DNA of 64,000 nucleotides from CAINVV01 sp037137375 (GTDB lineage Bacteria > Bacteroidota > Bacteroidia > Bacteroidales > Prolixibacteraceae): positions 124,001 to 188,000 of the forward strand of contig JBAXKJ010000001.1 in NCBI GenBank assembly GCA_037137375.1, in the 5' to 3' direction. This document shows, in pieces, positions 53,501 through 62,408 of the stretch (position 1 is its first letter; each line of letters starts with the position of its first letter). A program made the position numbers and the translations under genes. The notes beneath the pieces are model-generated. The model was given only the letters and a program-made list of their open reading frames with translations, did no database searches and was not told the origin of the DNA.

Positions 53501-54687
53501 GGAACTTCAAAAAAGTCCACCTTGTTCGTTGAGTAATAGAGTCCGCTTCCCTTTGTTCCCACCCAAAGCGTGCCCTTTTTGTCTTCCAGGACACTCATCA
53601 CACATTTGTTAAGCGTTTGATCCTTGCTCAATCCCAAGGTATTAAACTTTAGCTTTTCTGATAAAAGACACACCCCAACTCCATTTGAACCAATCCAGAT
53701 ATTGTTATTCATGTCCTGAAAAATATCTAAAATGGTATCGAATTCATTATTATTTTTAAATAATGGATTTGGATATAGTGGGATTTTTGAAAATACTGAA
53801 GTTTCCGGATTGAACTGAAAAAGACCATTGCCCCAGGTGCCAATCCAGAGCAAGCCATTGTTATCCTGCATGATTTTGGTAGTGCCATTAAATTGCCCGA
53901 ATTCTTTTTCTTCGGCAGGATTCAAAGAGAAAGTCTGAGAAGACCTGGTTTCCAGATTGAACTTTTCTAAAGTGCTCACATTGTTATGCAATATCCAGAG
54001 GAACTTATGATTTTTATCTTCAAGAATACTGGGAATCTGATTGTTGTTAGGTATGATTTTCTGAAGTATAAAGGAATCAGAAGCATGATTATATTCGAAT
54101 AAACCAAAGTTGGTACCGACCCAGACTATTCCATTGGATAATTTGATGATAACATTAATATTAGAACCCAATTTATATGTTTTTCGCTTTCCCGTTTCTG
54201 GAAAGTATTTCAACAGACCACCATTCCAGGTTCCAATCCACATCCCACCATCGTTGTCTTCACAAAATGAAATAACCCGTTTGTCGGGTAGAATATTTTG
54301 TGAGGAATCTCTTTTGAAAGGCATGTTTAAAAACTTGCCGGTTACAGGATTATACCGACTGATTCCGTTCGATTTTGTTCCAATCCAAATGATCCCTTTA
54401 CTGTCTTTGTATATTCTTTCAATTGAAGTATTGACCAGACTGCTGCTATCACCCGGCACTTGATTAAATACAAGAAATTCGTATCCATCGTAACGGTTCA
54501 AGCCACTGCGCGTGCCAAACCACATGAAACCTTCGTTATCCTGAAGAATTGAAGTCACTTCGTTCTGGGACAAACCTTCTTCTGTCCGAAGATATCGAAT
54601 AGACATGTTACTCGGTTGGGCATTGACCCAAAATACCGACAATACAGTAACTAGAGTAAAATAGGTTTTAATTAGAAAACGCCACAT
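50563..54687 (-). CDS. Hybrid two-component system regulator (HTCS) for the beta-glucan locus
   Basis: About 1374 residues from the ATG at 54687, which gives the signal peptide WRFLIKTYFTLVTVLSVFWVNA; ATGs at 54702 and 54744 are possible. The periplasmic sensor has two seven-bladed propellers of Reg_prop repeats (many IWIGT/LWVGT units, e.g. GFMWFGTRSGLNRYDGYEF), then a Y_Y_Y domain, one transmembrane helix (WYAIFFYVLLILGIVTIIRW, about 805-825), HisKA with NISHEFRTPLT (His about 861), HATPase_c, a receiver domain with DVMMPEMDG (Asp about 1166) and a C-terminal AraC-type DNA-binding domain ending near VGFNDLKNFREVFHKNF. It would sense an oligosaccharide in the periplasm, phosphorelay within one polypeptide and activate the downstream SusCD/GH operon. 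Confidence 0.96.
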   Translation of the reverse strand: MWRFLIKTYFTLVTVLSVFWVNAQPSNMSIRYLRTEEGLSQNEVTSILQDNEGFMWFGTRSGLNRYDGYEFLVFNQVPGDSSSLVNTSIERIYKDSKGIIWIGTKSNGISRYNPVTGKFLNMPFKRDSSQNILPDKRVISFCEDNDGGMWIGTWNGGLLKYFPETGKRKTYKLGSNINVIIKLSNGIVWVGTNFGLFEYNHASDSFILQKIIPNNNQIPSILEDKNHKFLWILHNNVSTLEKFNLETRSSQTFSLNPAEEKEFGQFNGTTKIMQDNNGLLWIGTWGNGLFQFNPETSVFSKIPLYPNPLFKNNNEFDTILDIFQDMNNNIWIGSNGVGVCLLSEKLKFNTLGLSKDQTLNKCVMSVLEDKKGTLWVGTKGSGLYYSTNKVDFFEVPFTALKNQDRFKLVRAIYEDRQGNIWIGTSYNTGIIRYKNGIPELIPSSEFFKDRRFDLIMKAVTFTETDQSLYIGTQQRGLFLLEKKAGSFGNIRNYKEKYGASGQLQNDRVSYLLKDSKQRIWVATYDGLCIYNPDDKTFIDINTYFSLPQYFDPKIIFCLHESSDKSIWIGTPTGLYNLVEKNGKNAVVHYITKESGLTGNQIMGITEDNSENLWLSTNAGISKYNLKTKKIHNFTTIDGLRSTTFSETSFWKGNNNTLYFGGTFGLNSFNPNEIVESDYKNSIVFTNLYLYNQRVEIGKANGNHIILKKSLNNTIEFSLTNQQKNFQIEFSALDYKASGKNQYAYKLDNFDKDWNNIGSQHFISFNNLPAGEYNLNIKSSSSNYIWNEQPRQLKIIINPPIWQTWYAIFFYVLLILGIVTIIRWNAVKQVQMAKNLEIEKIKHEQDQRISEMKFQFFTNISHEFRTPLTLIFAPLKELMQKAQVYKLQDEAIEKIQVIYKNANQLMKLINQLLDFRKSETENLKLVARYLNIEDFIDEVCYPFYELARIKDIKFQIDSTLKNKEMWFDRDKMEMIINNLVSNAFKFNKTAGFVRIILEENENEVIVIVADGGKGIPSSAIDHIFERFYQVDNGENIGSTGIGLALVKYLVELHHGIIEVESELGKGSEFRLKLKKGKDHLNSEQLVSNEAESLTFAREATAINQFLPSKSKKKIVSDTRILIIEDNPDVNQYLITLLEPYYLIDSAFNGKDGYEKAVELIPDLIISDVMMPEMDGFELCKKVKANTLTDTIPVILLTAKSADQYKLMGVQTGADDYISKPFDPNYLIEKVQKLLISKTKLKKQYSRSIRLDPSDIEIEASDEVFLKKCISIIEKNLQNDGFSAESLATILNLSSSSLYRKLKSLTKLSSAEFIRSIRIKRAAQLLQNKNKTVSEVAYEVGFNDLKNFREVFHKNFNCSPSEFRKMNSIEFDKDKI

Positions 54688-55127
54688 AATTTGATTGACC
54701 ATGTTATACAAATATAATTGATTTGATGCTGCATCCGTAATCAATGATAATCAGAACATGTTCAGTTATCATAGAATTGGAATTTCAAACATATCGCCTA
54801 TAATCGTTGCATAAACCCCAATTATTGGACAGTTTTTTCAAAAATGTTTAGTGTTATTTGCAGTAGATGGTCGTCCAATTCAATTGTTCGGAATAGTCTA
54901 ATAATAAATACTTTATCGAATAATTTCGACTTGAATTACTTTCTGGCACGAAGGAAAAAAGGATCAAAAAGATCAGGTCCATTGCTAAGTTGAAAAAAAG
55001 AATAAATTTACCATTGATTAGGAAGAATAGCTAATAGGTTTTTGCTGGTGAATGTTATACCTGGATTGCTGGACACACAAAGGAGGTTGAAATTAGCCGA
55101 GTTAAACAATTCGATTTACATCCGTAA
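54688..55127. other. Divergent regulatory spacer between HTCS and ECF sigma genes
   Basis: This 440-bp AT-rich region has no convincing gene. It must hold the start signals of both the HTCS (minus) and the sigma-factor gene (plus). A minus-strand TATGTTTG box is present at 54786-54793. For the plus direction I saw no exact TAnnTTTG motif. No strong hairpin was found. Confidence 0.5.
54786..54793 (-). promoter_or_regulatory. Candidate -7 element for the HTCS gene
   Basis: Minus-strand TATGTTTG matches TAnnTTTG, about 100 nt upstream of the preferred HTCS start. An ATTG further up (54819-54822) is spaced about 25 bp away, a little too far for a good -33. Confidence 0.35.
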
Positions 55128-55718
55128 ATGGGAATAGAAAGAAGTTTTCAGGAAAAGGAATTGTTGAAGCAATTATCCAATAGTAACCCTGTTGCTTTTG
55201 AGAAAATATACTATTTGTATAGTCCAAGGTTGTTTTCTTCACTTTTAAAACTTGTTAAATCGGATGCTGCAGCACAAGAAATTATTCAGGATGTCTTTTT
55301 GAAAGTTTGGGAAAACCGAAATAATATTGATCCTGAAAAATCGTTTCGTTCCTATTTATATACAATTGCTGAAAACAAAGCCTATGATTTCTTCAGGAAA
55401 GTTGTACGCGACAAAAAGCTCTATGAGACACTCATTGTTACAGCAACTGAGCACTACGAACATATTGAAACTGAATATTTCCACAAAGAAGATTCAAGGA
55501 TTCTTGAAATGGCCATTAGGACACTACCGACACAGCGGCAACTTGTATTCAGGCTTTCAAAACTGGAAGACATGAGTTATGACGAAATAAGTAAAAAGCT
55601 GGGAATATCTGTTTCCACGATCAGTGATCACATCGTAAAAGCTAATAAGTCGATTCGTAAATTTTTAACCAGCCACCCTGAACTACTTATGCTTATCATT
55701 GTTTCAAAGACAATTTGA
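55128..55718 (+). CDS. ECF-type RNA polymerase sigma-70 factor
   Basis: A 196-residue group IV sigma factor. Region 2 (about 22-92) includes FEKIYYLYSPRLFSSLLKLV and AQEIIQDVFLKVWENRNNI, which contact core polymerase and the -10 element. Region 4 (about 130-182) includes LPTQRQLVFRLSKLEDMSYDE and a helix-turn-helix KKLGISVSTISDHIVKA. No other domain. The FecR anti-sigma gene follows 111 bp downstream, then an STN-bearing SusC, which is the standard Bacteroidota cell-surface signalling set: receptor, anti-sigma, sigma. It would switch on the genes from the SusC onward when the substrate is imported. Confidence 0.95.
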   Translation: MGIERSFQEKELLKQLSNSNPVAFEKIYYLYSPRLFSSLLKLVKSDAAAQEIIQDVFLKVWENRNNIDPEKSFRSYLYTIAENKAYDFFRKVVRDKKLYETLIVTATEHYEHIETEYFHKEDSRILEMAIRTLPTQRQLVFRLSKLEDMSYDEISKKLGISVSTISDHIVKANKSIRKFLTSHPELLMLIIVSKTI

Positions 55719-55829
55719 GCCATAAAATCAGTAATCCTCCTGACGGTACTCACTAAAATATTTATTTATACCGGAGCAGAGGTAAAATAAATCCCGGACG
55801 TATTAGATAGTAAAACAAACTGTTTAATT

Positions 55830-57098
55830 ATGAAGGAACTGTTCAGAAAATATCTGGAAAACAGATGCTCCCCTGATGAGGTTAAACTTCTACTAAAAGA
55901 ATTCGATCTTGATGATAACGAATTCAGCCTTCGTGCCCTTATACAACAGCACTTTGAAACAGATTCGGCCGATATAAAAGATAGAGATGAAAAAATCCGT
56001 TGTTTAATTGATGAATCCTATTCGATTGTAAAATCAAAAATAGACTTCAAGGAAAATCGGCATGGGAAAAAGATCATTCCATTTACTGCCAACGCATGGT
56101 TCCAATATGTTGCCGCAGCCGTTTTTATTATTTTTCTGGGTACCGGTACTTATTACCTTTTTTCGAAAAATGACCCTGCTAAACATTTCGCTCAGGAAAA
56201 AACGACCCCGATAAAAGAAATTCTTCCCGGTGGCAACAGGGCTGTTCTTACCTTGGAGAATGGAGGTCAAATTATACTAGACACTGCCTCAAAGGGAATG
56301 ATCACCCGTCAGACTGGAGCTCAGGTAATAAAATCAGATGAGGGGAAGATAGAATACGTTGCTGACAACAAAATATCTGATAAAACTGATTACAATACAA
56401 TTTCAACACCTGTTGGAGGCCAATATCAACTCACCTTATCGGATGGGACCCAGGTATGGCTCAATGCAGCTTCCTCCGTTAGGTTTCCTGCCACTTTTAA
56501 CGGAAAGGAAAGGAAAATTTTTATTACGGGAGAGGTTTACTTCGAAGTAAGACCTCAATATTCACAAGTTTCAGAGAGGAAAGGTCGGCAGAAAAATATA
56601 CCATTCATTGTGGATGTGGCTGGGAAAGGGTCTGTTGAAGTGTTAGGTACCCATTTCAATATCAACTCTTATTCGGATGAGGAAACAATTAAAACAACCT
56701 TGCTGGAGGGAAGCATTAAGTTCACACCGAATGTTAATCTTGCCACCTCAAATCCAAATGTCAAAGGAGTGCTTCAAAAGTCAGTCCAAATATCACCCGG
56801 GCAACAAGCACAACTTAATTCAGATGGACAGGTTCTGATCAATAGCGATGTGAACCTGGAAAAGGTTGTGGCCTGGAAAAATGGCTATTTCCTTTTTTCT
56901 TCCTCTTCGCTAAAGGATGTAATGAGTCAGATTGCAAGGTGGTATGGTGTCGAAGTCGTATTTGAAGGAAAACCCGATAACAGAAAGTTTGGCGGTAAAA
57001 TCCAGCGGGACTTAATCCTTTCGAAAGCACTGAAAATACTTGAAAAAAACGATATTAAATTTAAAATTGAGGGAAAAACAATATATGTAGGGTCTTAA
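55830..57098 (+). CDS. FecR-family anti-sigma factor
   Basis: A 422-residue single-pass inner-membrane protein. The cytoplasmic N-terminus (about 1-85) should hold the sigma factor. A transmembrane helix (WFQYVAAAVFIIFLGTGTYY, about 90-110) follows. The periplasmic FecR domain is clear: YNTISTPVGGQYQLTLSDG, VWLNAASSVRFPATF, GEVYFEV and VEVLGTHFNINSYSDEE. Between EVYFEV and FIVDV there is a charged stretch of about 16 residues (SQVSERKGRQKN) longer than I would expect for the family. The C-terminal DUF4974 segment (LKDVMSQIARWYGVEVVFEG) is an STN-like fold that may meet the receptor's signalling domain. Works with the upstream sigma factor. Confidence 0.94.
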   Translation: MKELFRKYLENRCSPDEVKLLLKEFDLDDNEFSLRALIQQHFETDSADIKDRDEKIRCLIDESYSIVKSKIDFKENRHGKKIIPFTANAWFQYVAAAVFIIFLGTGTYYLFSKNDPAKHFAQEKTTPIKEILPGGNRAVLTLENGGQIILDTASKGMITRQTGAQVIKSDEGKIEYVADNKISDKTDYNTISTPVGGQYQLTLSDGTQVWLNAASSVRFPATFNGKERKIFITGEVYFEVRPQYSQVSERKGRQKNIPFIVDVAGKGSVEVLGTHFNINSYSDEETIKTTLLEGSIKFTPNVNLATSNPNVKGVLQKSVQISPGQQAQLNSDGQVLINSDVNLEKVVAWKNGYFLFSSSSLKDVMSQIARWYGVEVVFEGKPDNRKFGGKIQRDLILSKALKILEKNDIKFKIEGKTIYVGS

Positions 57099-57128
57099 GA
57101 ATTCAAACCGGAATTAGGTCTGAAAAAA

Positions 57129-57155
57129 ACCGGAAATGGTGCGAACATTTCCGGT
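57129..57155. terminator. Perfect 10-bp hairpin, intrinsic-terminator-like on the minus strand
   Basis: ACCGGAAATG (57129-57138) and CATTTCCGGT (57146-57155) pair perfectly around GTGCGAA. On the minus strand the stem runs straight into a T-run (from the A-run at 57123-57129); on the plus strand no T-run follows. No minus-strand gene is close. It lies in the 128-bp fecR-susC spacer and may instead shape the mRNA between the regulatory and structural genes. Confidence 0.6.
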
Positions 57156-57226
57156 AAAAATGAGGGCAAAATTCAAATACATAACAGCTAGTCAATACTT
57201 ATTATTTCACCCAAAAGCACAAAAGT

Positions 57227-60200
57227 ATGAAATTTAATGATTTTTGGAATGATGTTTCGTTTAGAAAATGTATGCGGACTATGAGACTAATACTTTATTT
57301 ATTGGTTGCTTCTGTCGTGCAAATTTATGCAGCAGACGTTTCTGCGCAGAAGGTAAATTTTTCGGGCCAGAATGTTTCTTTAAAGGAAGTCTTGTCGGTC
57401 GTTGAAAAACAGACCGGCTATATGTTTTTCTATGATGAAACACTGCTGGATAAGGCTAACGCGGTCACTGTAAATTTTTCGGAGGAGGCAGTTAATCAAG
57501 TCATGGATGAAATCTGTGCCACTCAGAATTTTTCCTGGTCGGTCGAAAATCAAACCATCACCTTGTTTTTAAAGAACAAACCAATTTTACCTGAAAAAAC
57601 AGCTCCTGACCAGACTGCATTTCCACAACAGATTACTATTACGGGAAAGGTGATCAGTAAGGATGGGATGCCGATTCCAGGTGCTAGCATTATTGTGAAG
57701 GGTACAAAAAGGGGAATATCATCTGATTCCAACGGGGTTTATTCCTTGAAAATTGAAAAGACCGACAACATTCTTGTGATTTCTTCTGTTGGCTTTAAGC
57801 CTGTTGAATTAAACATTGATGGCCGAGTTGTGATTGATGTTACTTTAGAAGAAGCCAATATTGTATTGTCGGATAATGTGGTTTTCTCGACCGGATATCA
57901 GAAAATACCAAGAGAAAGAAGCGCCGGATCTTTTACAAAACCCAATCCGACGATTATTCAGGACCGGTCAAGCAGTCCGAACTTATTGCAACGTTTGGAG
58001 GGCACTGTACCTGGTTTTATCGTCAATCTTGCACAAGGCTCATCTCCTTCCAGTTCAAATAGGATGTTAACGGGGGAAGGTAACTCCAACCAGTATATTA
58101 TTCGGGGTATTGGTTCTGTCCAATCTGACAGGGCACCTCTATGTGTGGTAAACGGAATAATTATAGACGATCTTGGTTCTCTTAATGCCAACGATGTAGA
58201 AACAATTACTGTTTTAAAAGATGCCACGGCATCTTCCATCTGGGGAGCCAGGGCCGCTAATGGAGTGGTTGTTATCACTACTAAAAAAGGCGCCCTAAAC
58301 GAAAAAATAAAGGTGCAATATGATGTTTCCTACAATATGCAAGGTAAACCTGATTATAATTACTGGCCAAGGTTGTCAAGTGCTGATTTCATTAAAACTG
58401 CAAGGGAAATCTTCGATCCTGTGGTGAATACCTGGAGTAATGCGTCAACTTTTACGAGCGCAACATCCATGAACATTGTGGCTCCCCACGAAAGAATTTT
58501 GTATGATCAATACAGAGGGGTAATCTCTGCTTCACAGGCAAATGCAAGACTGGACAGTTTGTCCAGATTAGACAATCGTAAACAGATTGGTGAACTTTTT
58601 TATCGGAATAAGTCACTGATCAATCAAACTATTTCAATCAACGGTGGGAGCAAATCATATAGTTTTTACGGATCTTTCTCTGATGTCAACGATCAAAGCA
58701 GCGTTCCGGGAGAAAAAAACAATAAGTACTTTGTTAATTTACGCCAGGATTTGACCTTAGGCAATCGCATCAATATTTTTCTTATCACGGATTTGACCAA
58801 CAACGTTTCGAGTAATAAAAGAACAATTACTGTTGACGATAGATTTTTGCCGTACCAGATGTTTAAGGATGAAAATGGTAAATCACTTGATCTGTCCTAT
58901 CTATCCTTTATTACAACTCCCGAATTAAAAACAACTTTTCAGAATCAAAGCAAGATTAATCTTGACTATAGTCCTATTGACGAGTTCAACAGAGGGGAGA
59001 CAAACAGTAATACAATCCTGGGAAGGGTTACAGCTGGTGGATCTGTAAAAATATTTGACGGATTGAAGTTTGAAGGAACTTATGGCTACAGCAAAGGGTC
59101 TACGCTTACTACCATGTTCGATGATGAAACAAGTTTTCCGGTCAGGAGTATGCTAGTCCAGTTTACTCAGGCTGCAGTGGCTCCCTCTACCTTGCCAACT
59201 TACTATTTTCCAAATACCGGAGGACAATTAAACACTGCCAACTCGGCTCAGAGTGGATGGACGGTACGTAATTTACTCGATTACGATGCTTCTTTTAATG
59301 AAAGGAAACACCAAATAACCTTATTATTGGGGCAAGAGGCTCAGGAAAGTTCCTTTAGCAGTTCAAACTCGACGGTCTTCGGTTACGATCCATTGTTGAT
59401 GACTTACCAGAATGTAGATTTCAAATCATTAGCTACTAACGGGGTTTCTACGCCTGTCGCTGCACATAACACCAGCAACAGGAGTTTGTATTCAAATCAG
59501 GTTTATTCGGAATCCTGGTCTCTCACGAGGGTCTCTTCTTATTTTGCAACCGGTGGATATACCTATAATTCCAAATATACCATTAATGGAAGTTGGAGGA
59601 GTGATCAATCGAATTTGTTTGGCATTGATAAATCCGTTCAAAGAAGGCCCGTATGGAGTGTAGGAGCTAAATGGCAAATAGGCAAGGAGGATTTTATCAA
59701 ACAAAACAACCGAATATCAAATCTGGATTTAAGGGTCACATATGGAATTACCGGTAATGCACCCCGACCCGGTTCGGCTACCTCTTATGATGTAATGACT
59801 TCGAGTGTTTCTTCATTTGCCCCCGGGCCCGGATTGAGCATATCCACTTATGCAAACAGAGGTCTGGGTTGGGAGAGAACAGAAAATATCAATATCGGTG
59901 TCGATTATGGGTTCTTTAAGAATAGATTGTCCGGAAGCATCGATGTTTATAAAAGAAGAACAACAGATCTGATCGGACAATTACCCACAAACCTGTTGTC
60001 GGGTCCTTCGAGTGTGACCGGTAATTTCGGTGATATGTACAACAAGGGAGTTGAGTTTTCATTGAATTCTATTAATATCTCAACCAGGGACTTCACCTGG
60101 AGTACTACGCTCAATATGTCGTATAATGTAAATAAGATTACCAAACTCGTCCAGCCGACTGCTATTTCCGACTTGTCCAGGCTCGTTCAACAGACCAAAT

Positions 60201-60922
60201 ACTACGAGGGTTATCCTGCGCTATCCATATTTGCCTATAATTGGGCTGGTTTGGATAATATGGGGGATCCGCAAATTTATCTTCCTGATGGTACCAAATA
60301 CAAAGCAAACCTCGTTACCGGACTTTCGGTGGATGGGGCAAAATATATGGGCACCTTCCAGCCAGTCTGGAATGGTGGTTTCCTGAACTTTGTGAGGTAT
60401 AAAAACTTCAGTTTATCGTCCAGTATCATCTTTAATTTGGGATATTATGGAAGACGCGATGCCTTGCAACAACTGAGTGGAGGAAGATTGGATCCATTAC
60501 AGGTCTCATTTTCCCAAGGCGGCTATCCTGAACTAACATCAGGAAATGTGAGCACCGAAATCCTTGATCGTTGGAAACAACCGGGCGATGAAAATATTAC
60601 GGATGTACCTTCCTATATCACAACCAATACCGCCAGAAGAAATACCGCCTACTATTTTTATGGTAGCAACAACGTGTATGATGCCTCTTATATCAAAATG
60701 AGAGATATCAGTCTCTCCTACAGAATGCCCAAAACTTTCCTTGAAAAATTGAAAGTTGATGAGATCCAGCTTAGGATACAACTTTCCAATGTGATGTTGT
60801 GGAAGGCCAATAAATTTGGTCTGGATCCTGAATTTCAGATATCGGACATAAATTATACGTTGGATAGAAAAATGCCGGTAGGGCAGGGTGCGATAACTAT
60901 TGGATTAAATGTAAAATTTTAA
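57227..60922 (+). CDS. SusC/RagA-type TonB-dependent transporter with STN signalling domain
   Basis: A 1231-residue outer-membrane transporter. After a signal region (MRLILYLLVASVVQIYAADVS) there is an STN (secretin/TonB short N-terminal) domain at about 45-110 (VSLKEVLSVVEKQTGYMFFY), the element that contacts FecR-type anti-sigma proteins. A CarboxypepD_reg-like domain (ITGKVISKDGMPIPGASIIV, about 138-215), the plug (YIIRGIGSVQSDRAPLCVVN; VLKDATASSIWGARAANG) and a long barrel ending in ITIGLNVKF follow. Together with the sigma and FecR genes upstream it forms a transenvelope induction loop. The substrate is unknown; the following genes suggest peptide or protein rather than glycan. Confidence 0.95.
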   Translation: MKFNDFWNDVSFRKCMRTMRLILYLLVASVVQIYAADVSAQKVNFSGQNVSLKEVLSVVEKQTGYMFFYDETLLDKANAVTVNFSEEAVNQVMDEICATQNFSWSVENQTITLFLKNKPILPEKTAPDQTAFPQQITITGKVISKDGMPIPGASIIVKGTKRGISSDSNGVYSLKIEKTDNILVISSVGFKPVELNIDGRVVIDVTLEEANIVLSDNVVFSTGYQKIPRERSAGSFTKPNPTIIQDRSSSPNLLQRLEGTVPGFIVNLAQGSSPSSSNRMLTGEGNSNQYIIRGIGSVQSDRAPLCVVNGIIIDDLGSLNANDVETITVLKDATASSIWGARAANGVVVITTKKGALNEKIKVQYDVSYNMQGKPDYNYWPRLSSADFIKTAREIFDPVVNTWSNASTFTSATSMNIVAPHERILYDQYRGVISASQANARLDSLSRLDNRKQIGELFYRNKSLINQTISINGGSKSYSFYGSFSDVNDQSSVPGEKNNKYFVNLRQDLTLGNRINIFLITDLTNNVSSNKRTITVDDRFLPYQMFKDENGKSLDLSYLSFITTPELKTTFQNQSKINLDYSPIDEFNRGETNSNTILGRVTAGGSVKIFDGLKFEGTYGYSKGSTLTTMFDDETSFPVRSMLVQFTQAAVAPSTLPTYYFPNTGGQLNTANSAQSGWTVRNLLDYDASFNERKHQITLLLGQEAQESSFSSSNSTVFGYDPLLMTYQNVDFKSLATNGVSTPVAAHNTSNRSLYSNQVYSESWSLTRVSSYFATGGYTYNSKYTINGSWRSDQSNLFGIDKSVQRRPVWSVGAKWQIGKEDFIKQNNRISNLDLRVTYGITGNAPRPGSATSYDVMTSSVSSFAPGPGLSISTYANRGLGWERTENINIGVDYGFFKNRLSGSIDVYKRRTTDLIGQLPTNLLSGPSSVTGNFGDMYNKGVEFSLNSINISTRDFTWSTTLNMSYNVNKITKLVQPTAISDLSRLVQQTKYYEGYPALSIFAYNWAGLDNMGDPQIYLPDGTKYKANLVTGLSVDGAKYMGTFQPVWNGGFLNFVRYKNFSLSSSIIFNLGYYGRRDALQQLSGGRLDPLQVSFSQGGYPELTSGNVSTEILDRWKQPGDENITDVPSYITTNTARRNTAYYFYGSNNVYDASYIKMRDISLSYRMPKTFLEKLKVDEIQLRIQLSNVMLWKANKFGLDPEFQISDINYTLDRKMPVGQGAITIGLNVKF

Positions 60923-60941
60923 ACCTAAAAACATTTACGAT

Positions 60942-62390
60942 ATGAAATATCTGTCTATATATAAAATGCAAGCCCTGTTCCTGTTAATCACATTACTGGC
61001 GTTTGGGGCATGTGATAAAAGTTTCTTAGAGGTGATTCCGAAAGGAAAATTGATAGTTGAGAAAACATACGATTATGACAAAATTTTAAACTCCACCAAT
61101 TTTACGCTTTTTAGTATTGCTCCAATCTATTCTGTCCTTGGGGATGAGGTAGTCGCAAGGGATCCTCTTTTTGGCGCTCGTCCGGTTTTTGATCAACGGC
61201 TTTTTCGTTTTGAAGATAATATCTTTGAGCCAGCAGCAGAGCCTACCCAAATTACGGCTTTGACGAAAATTTTGTACGTGTGCAACAAAATTATTAACGA
61301 AGTGATGGATTCCGAAGGTGGTACTGATGCAGTAAAAAGGGAAATTCTAGCTGAAGCATTGACTCAAAGAGTTTGGATTTATCTGCACTTTACAACACTT
61401 TTTACCAAACCTTATAACCCTGCTACTGCAGCTACTGATTTAGGATTTCCATTAATTACAAAGGCCGATATTAACGCAACTTACGACAGGCCCACCTTGC
61501 AGGAAACCTATGACCTGATGATTTCAGACTTAAAAACTGCAATTCCGGATTTGCCAACAATCGTTACCTCGAAACACCGGGCATCACAGGCAGTTGCCCA
61601 AGCTTTTCTTGGTAAAGTATATTTAGCTATGGGTAAATATAGCGAGGCCTTACCATACCTGGATGGAGCTATCGCCAATATTACATCCAATACGGGAGTA
61701 ACCACCAAACTATATGATTACAATGTGGATTTTTTGGTCGGGGGCCAGTTATATTCTTCCACTATGGCCACCAGTGGACCGGCTCTCCCAACTTTACCAA
61801 ACAATATTGAGAGTATCTATGGTCGTCAGGATGTCAATTCATACAATAGCAGCGCAAATAGTTATTTCGTTTTAGCTCCTTCAGTTGCAGCTCTTTATTC
61901 TGCTGCCGATTTAAGAAGAAAATATTATAGCAGCACCAGCCTGACCTACCCGGCCGGATCCATGAGGAGACTTTGGCCTCTCATCCAGGCTACAGGAATG
62001 AACATCCCTGAAATCTACCTGATGAGGGCAGAGTGCAGGGCAAGGGTGAATAGCTTGTATGGAACAGGCAGCGCCAGTGAAGACTTATTGTACTTCAGGC
62101 AGAGAAGAATGCCTGTTGCATCTGCCGCAGTTCCAACCGGATTAACCCAAACTCAGATGATCCAGTTTGTAATTGATGAACGACTCAGGGAATTTGCATT
62201 TATAGGAGTGCGCTGGTTTGATATGAGAAGGCTGTCAGTTGATCCGCTGTTTAAGGCAAACACCTATGTCCATACCTTATATTTTGCGGATGGAACGACA
62301 CAAACTTATCCGTGTAAAACTGATCGCTTAACATTAAAATTACCGGGAAGAATTCTGAGTGACAATCCCGGAATGCAGGATAATCCATAA
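60942..62390 (+). CDS. SusD/RagB-family outer-membrane lipoprotein (ECF-controlled locus)
   Basis: A 482-residue lipoprotein with lipobox GAC (residues 22-24). It has a SusD-like N-terminal domain (DYDKILNSTNFTLFSIAP; ILAEALTQRVWIYLHFTTLF, the conserved SusD helix), TPR-like helices (AQAFLGKVYLAMGKYSEAL) and the RagB C-terminal pattern (VIDERLREFAFIGVRWFDMRR). It is shorter than the two SusD proteins of the glucan locus and its sequence is distant from them. It should cover the STN-SusC transporter encoded 19 bp upstream and bind its substrate. Confidence 0.94.
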   Translation: MKYLSIYKMQALFLLITLLAFGACDKSFLEVIPKGKLIVEKTYDYDKILNSTNFTLFSIAPIYSVLGDEVVARDPLFGARPVFDQRLFRFEDNIFEPAAEPTQITALTKILYVCNKIINEVMDSEGGTDAVKREILAEALTQRVWIYLHFTTLFTKPYNPATAATDLGFPLITKADINATYDRPTLQETYDLMISDLKTAIPDLPTIVTSKHRASQAVAQAFLGKVYLAMGKYSEALPYLDGAIANITSNTGVTTKLYDYNVDFLVGGQLYSSTMATSGPALPTLPNNIESIYGRQDVNSYNSSANSYFVLAPSVAALYSAADLRRKYYSSTSLTYPAGSMRRLWPLIQATGMNIPEIYLMRAECRARVNSLYGTGSASEDLLYFRQRRMPVASAAVPTGLTQTQMIQFVIDERLREFAFIGVRWFDMRRLSVDPLFKANTYVHTLYFADGTTQTYPCKTDRLTLKLPGRILSDNPGMQDNP

Positions 62391-62408
62391 CTTTATATCA
62401 TTTGAATC

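Noticed and set aside
55020..55127. Small leader peptide before the sigma-factor gene
   Set aside because: No reading frame with a plausible start and length was found in the spacer.
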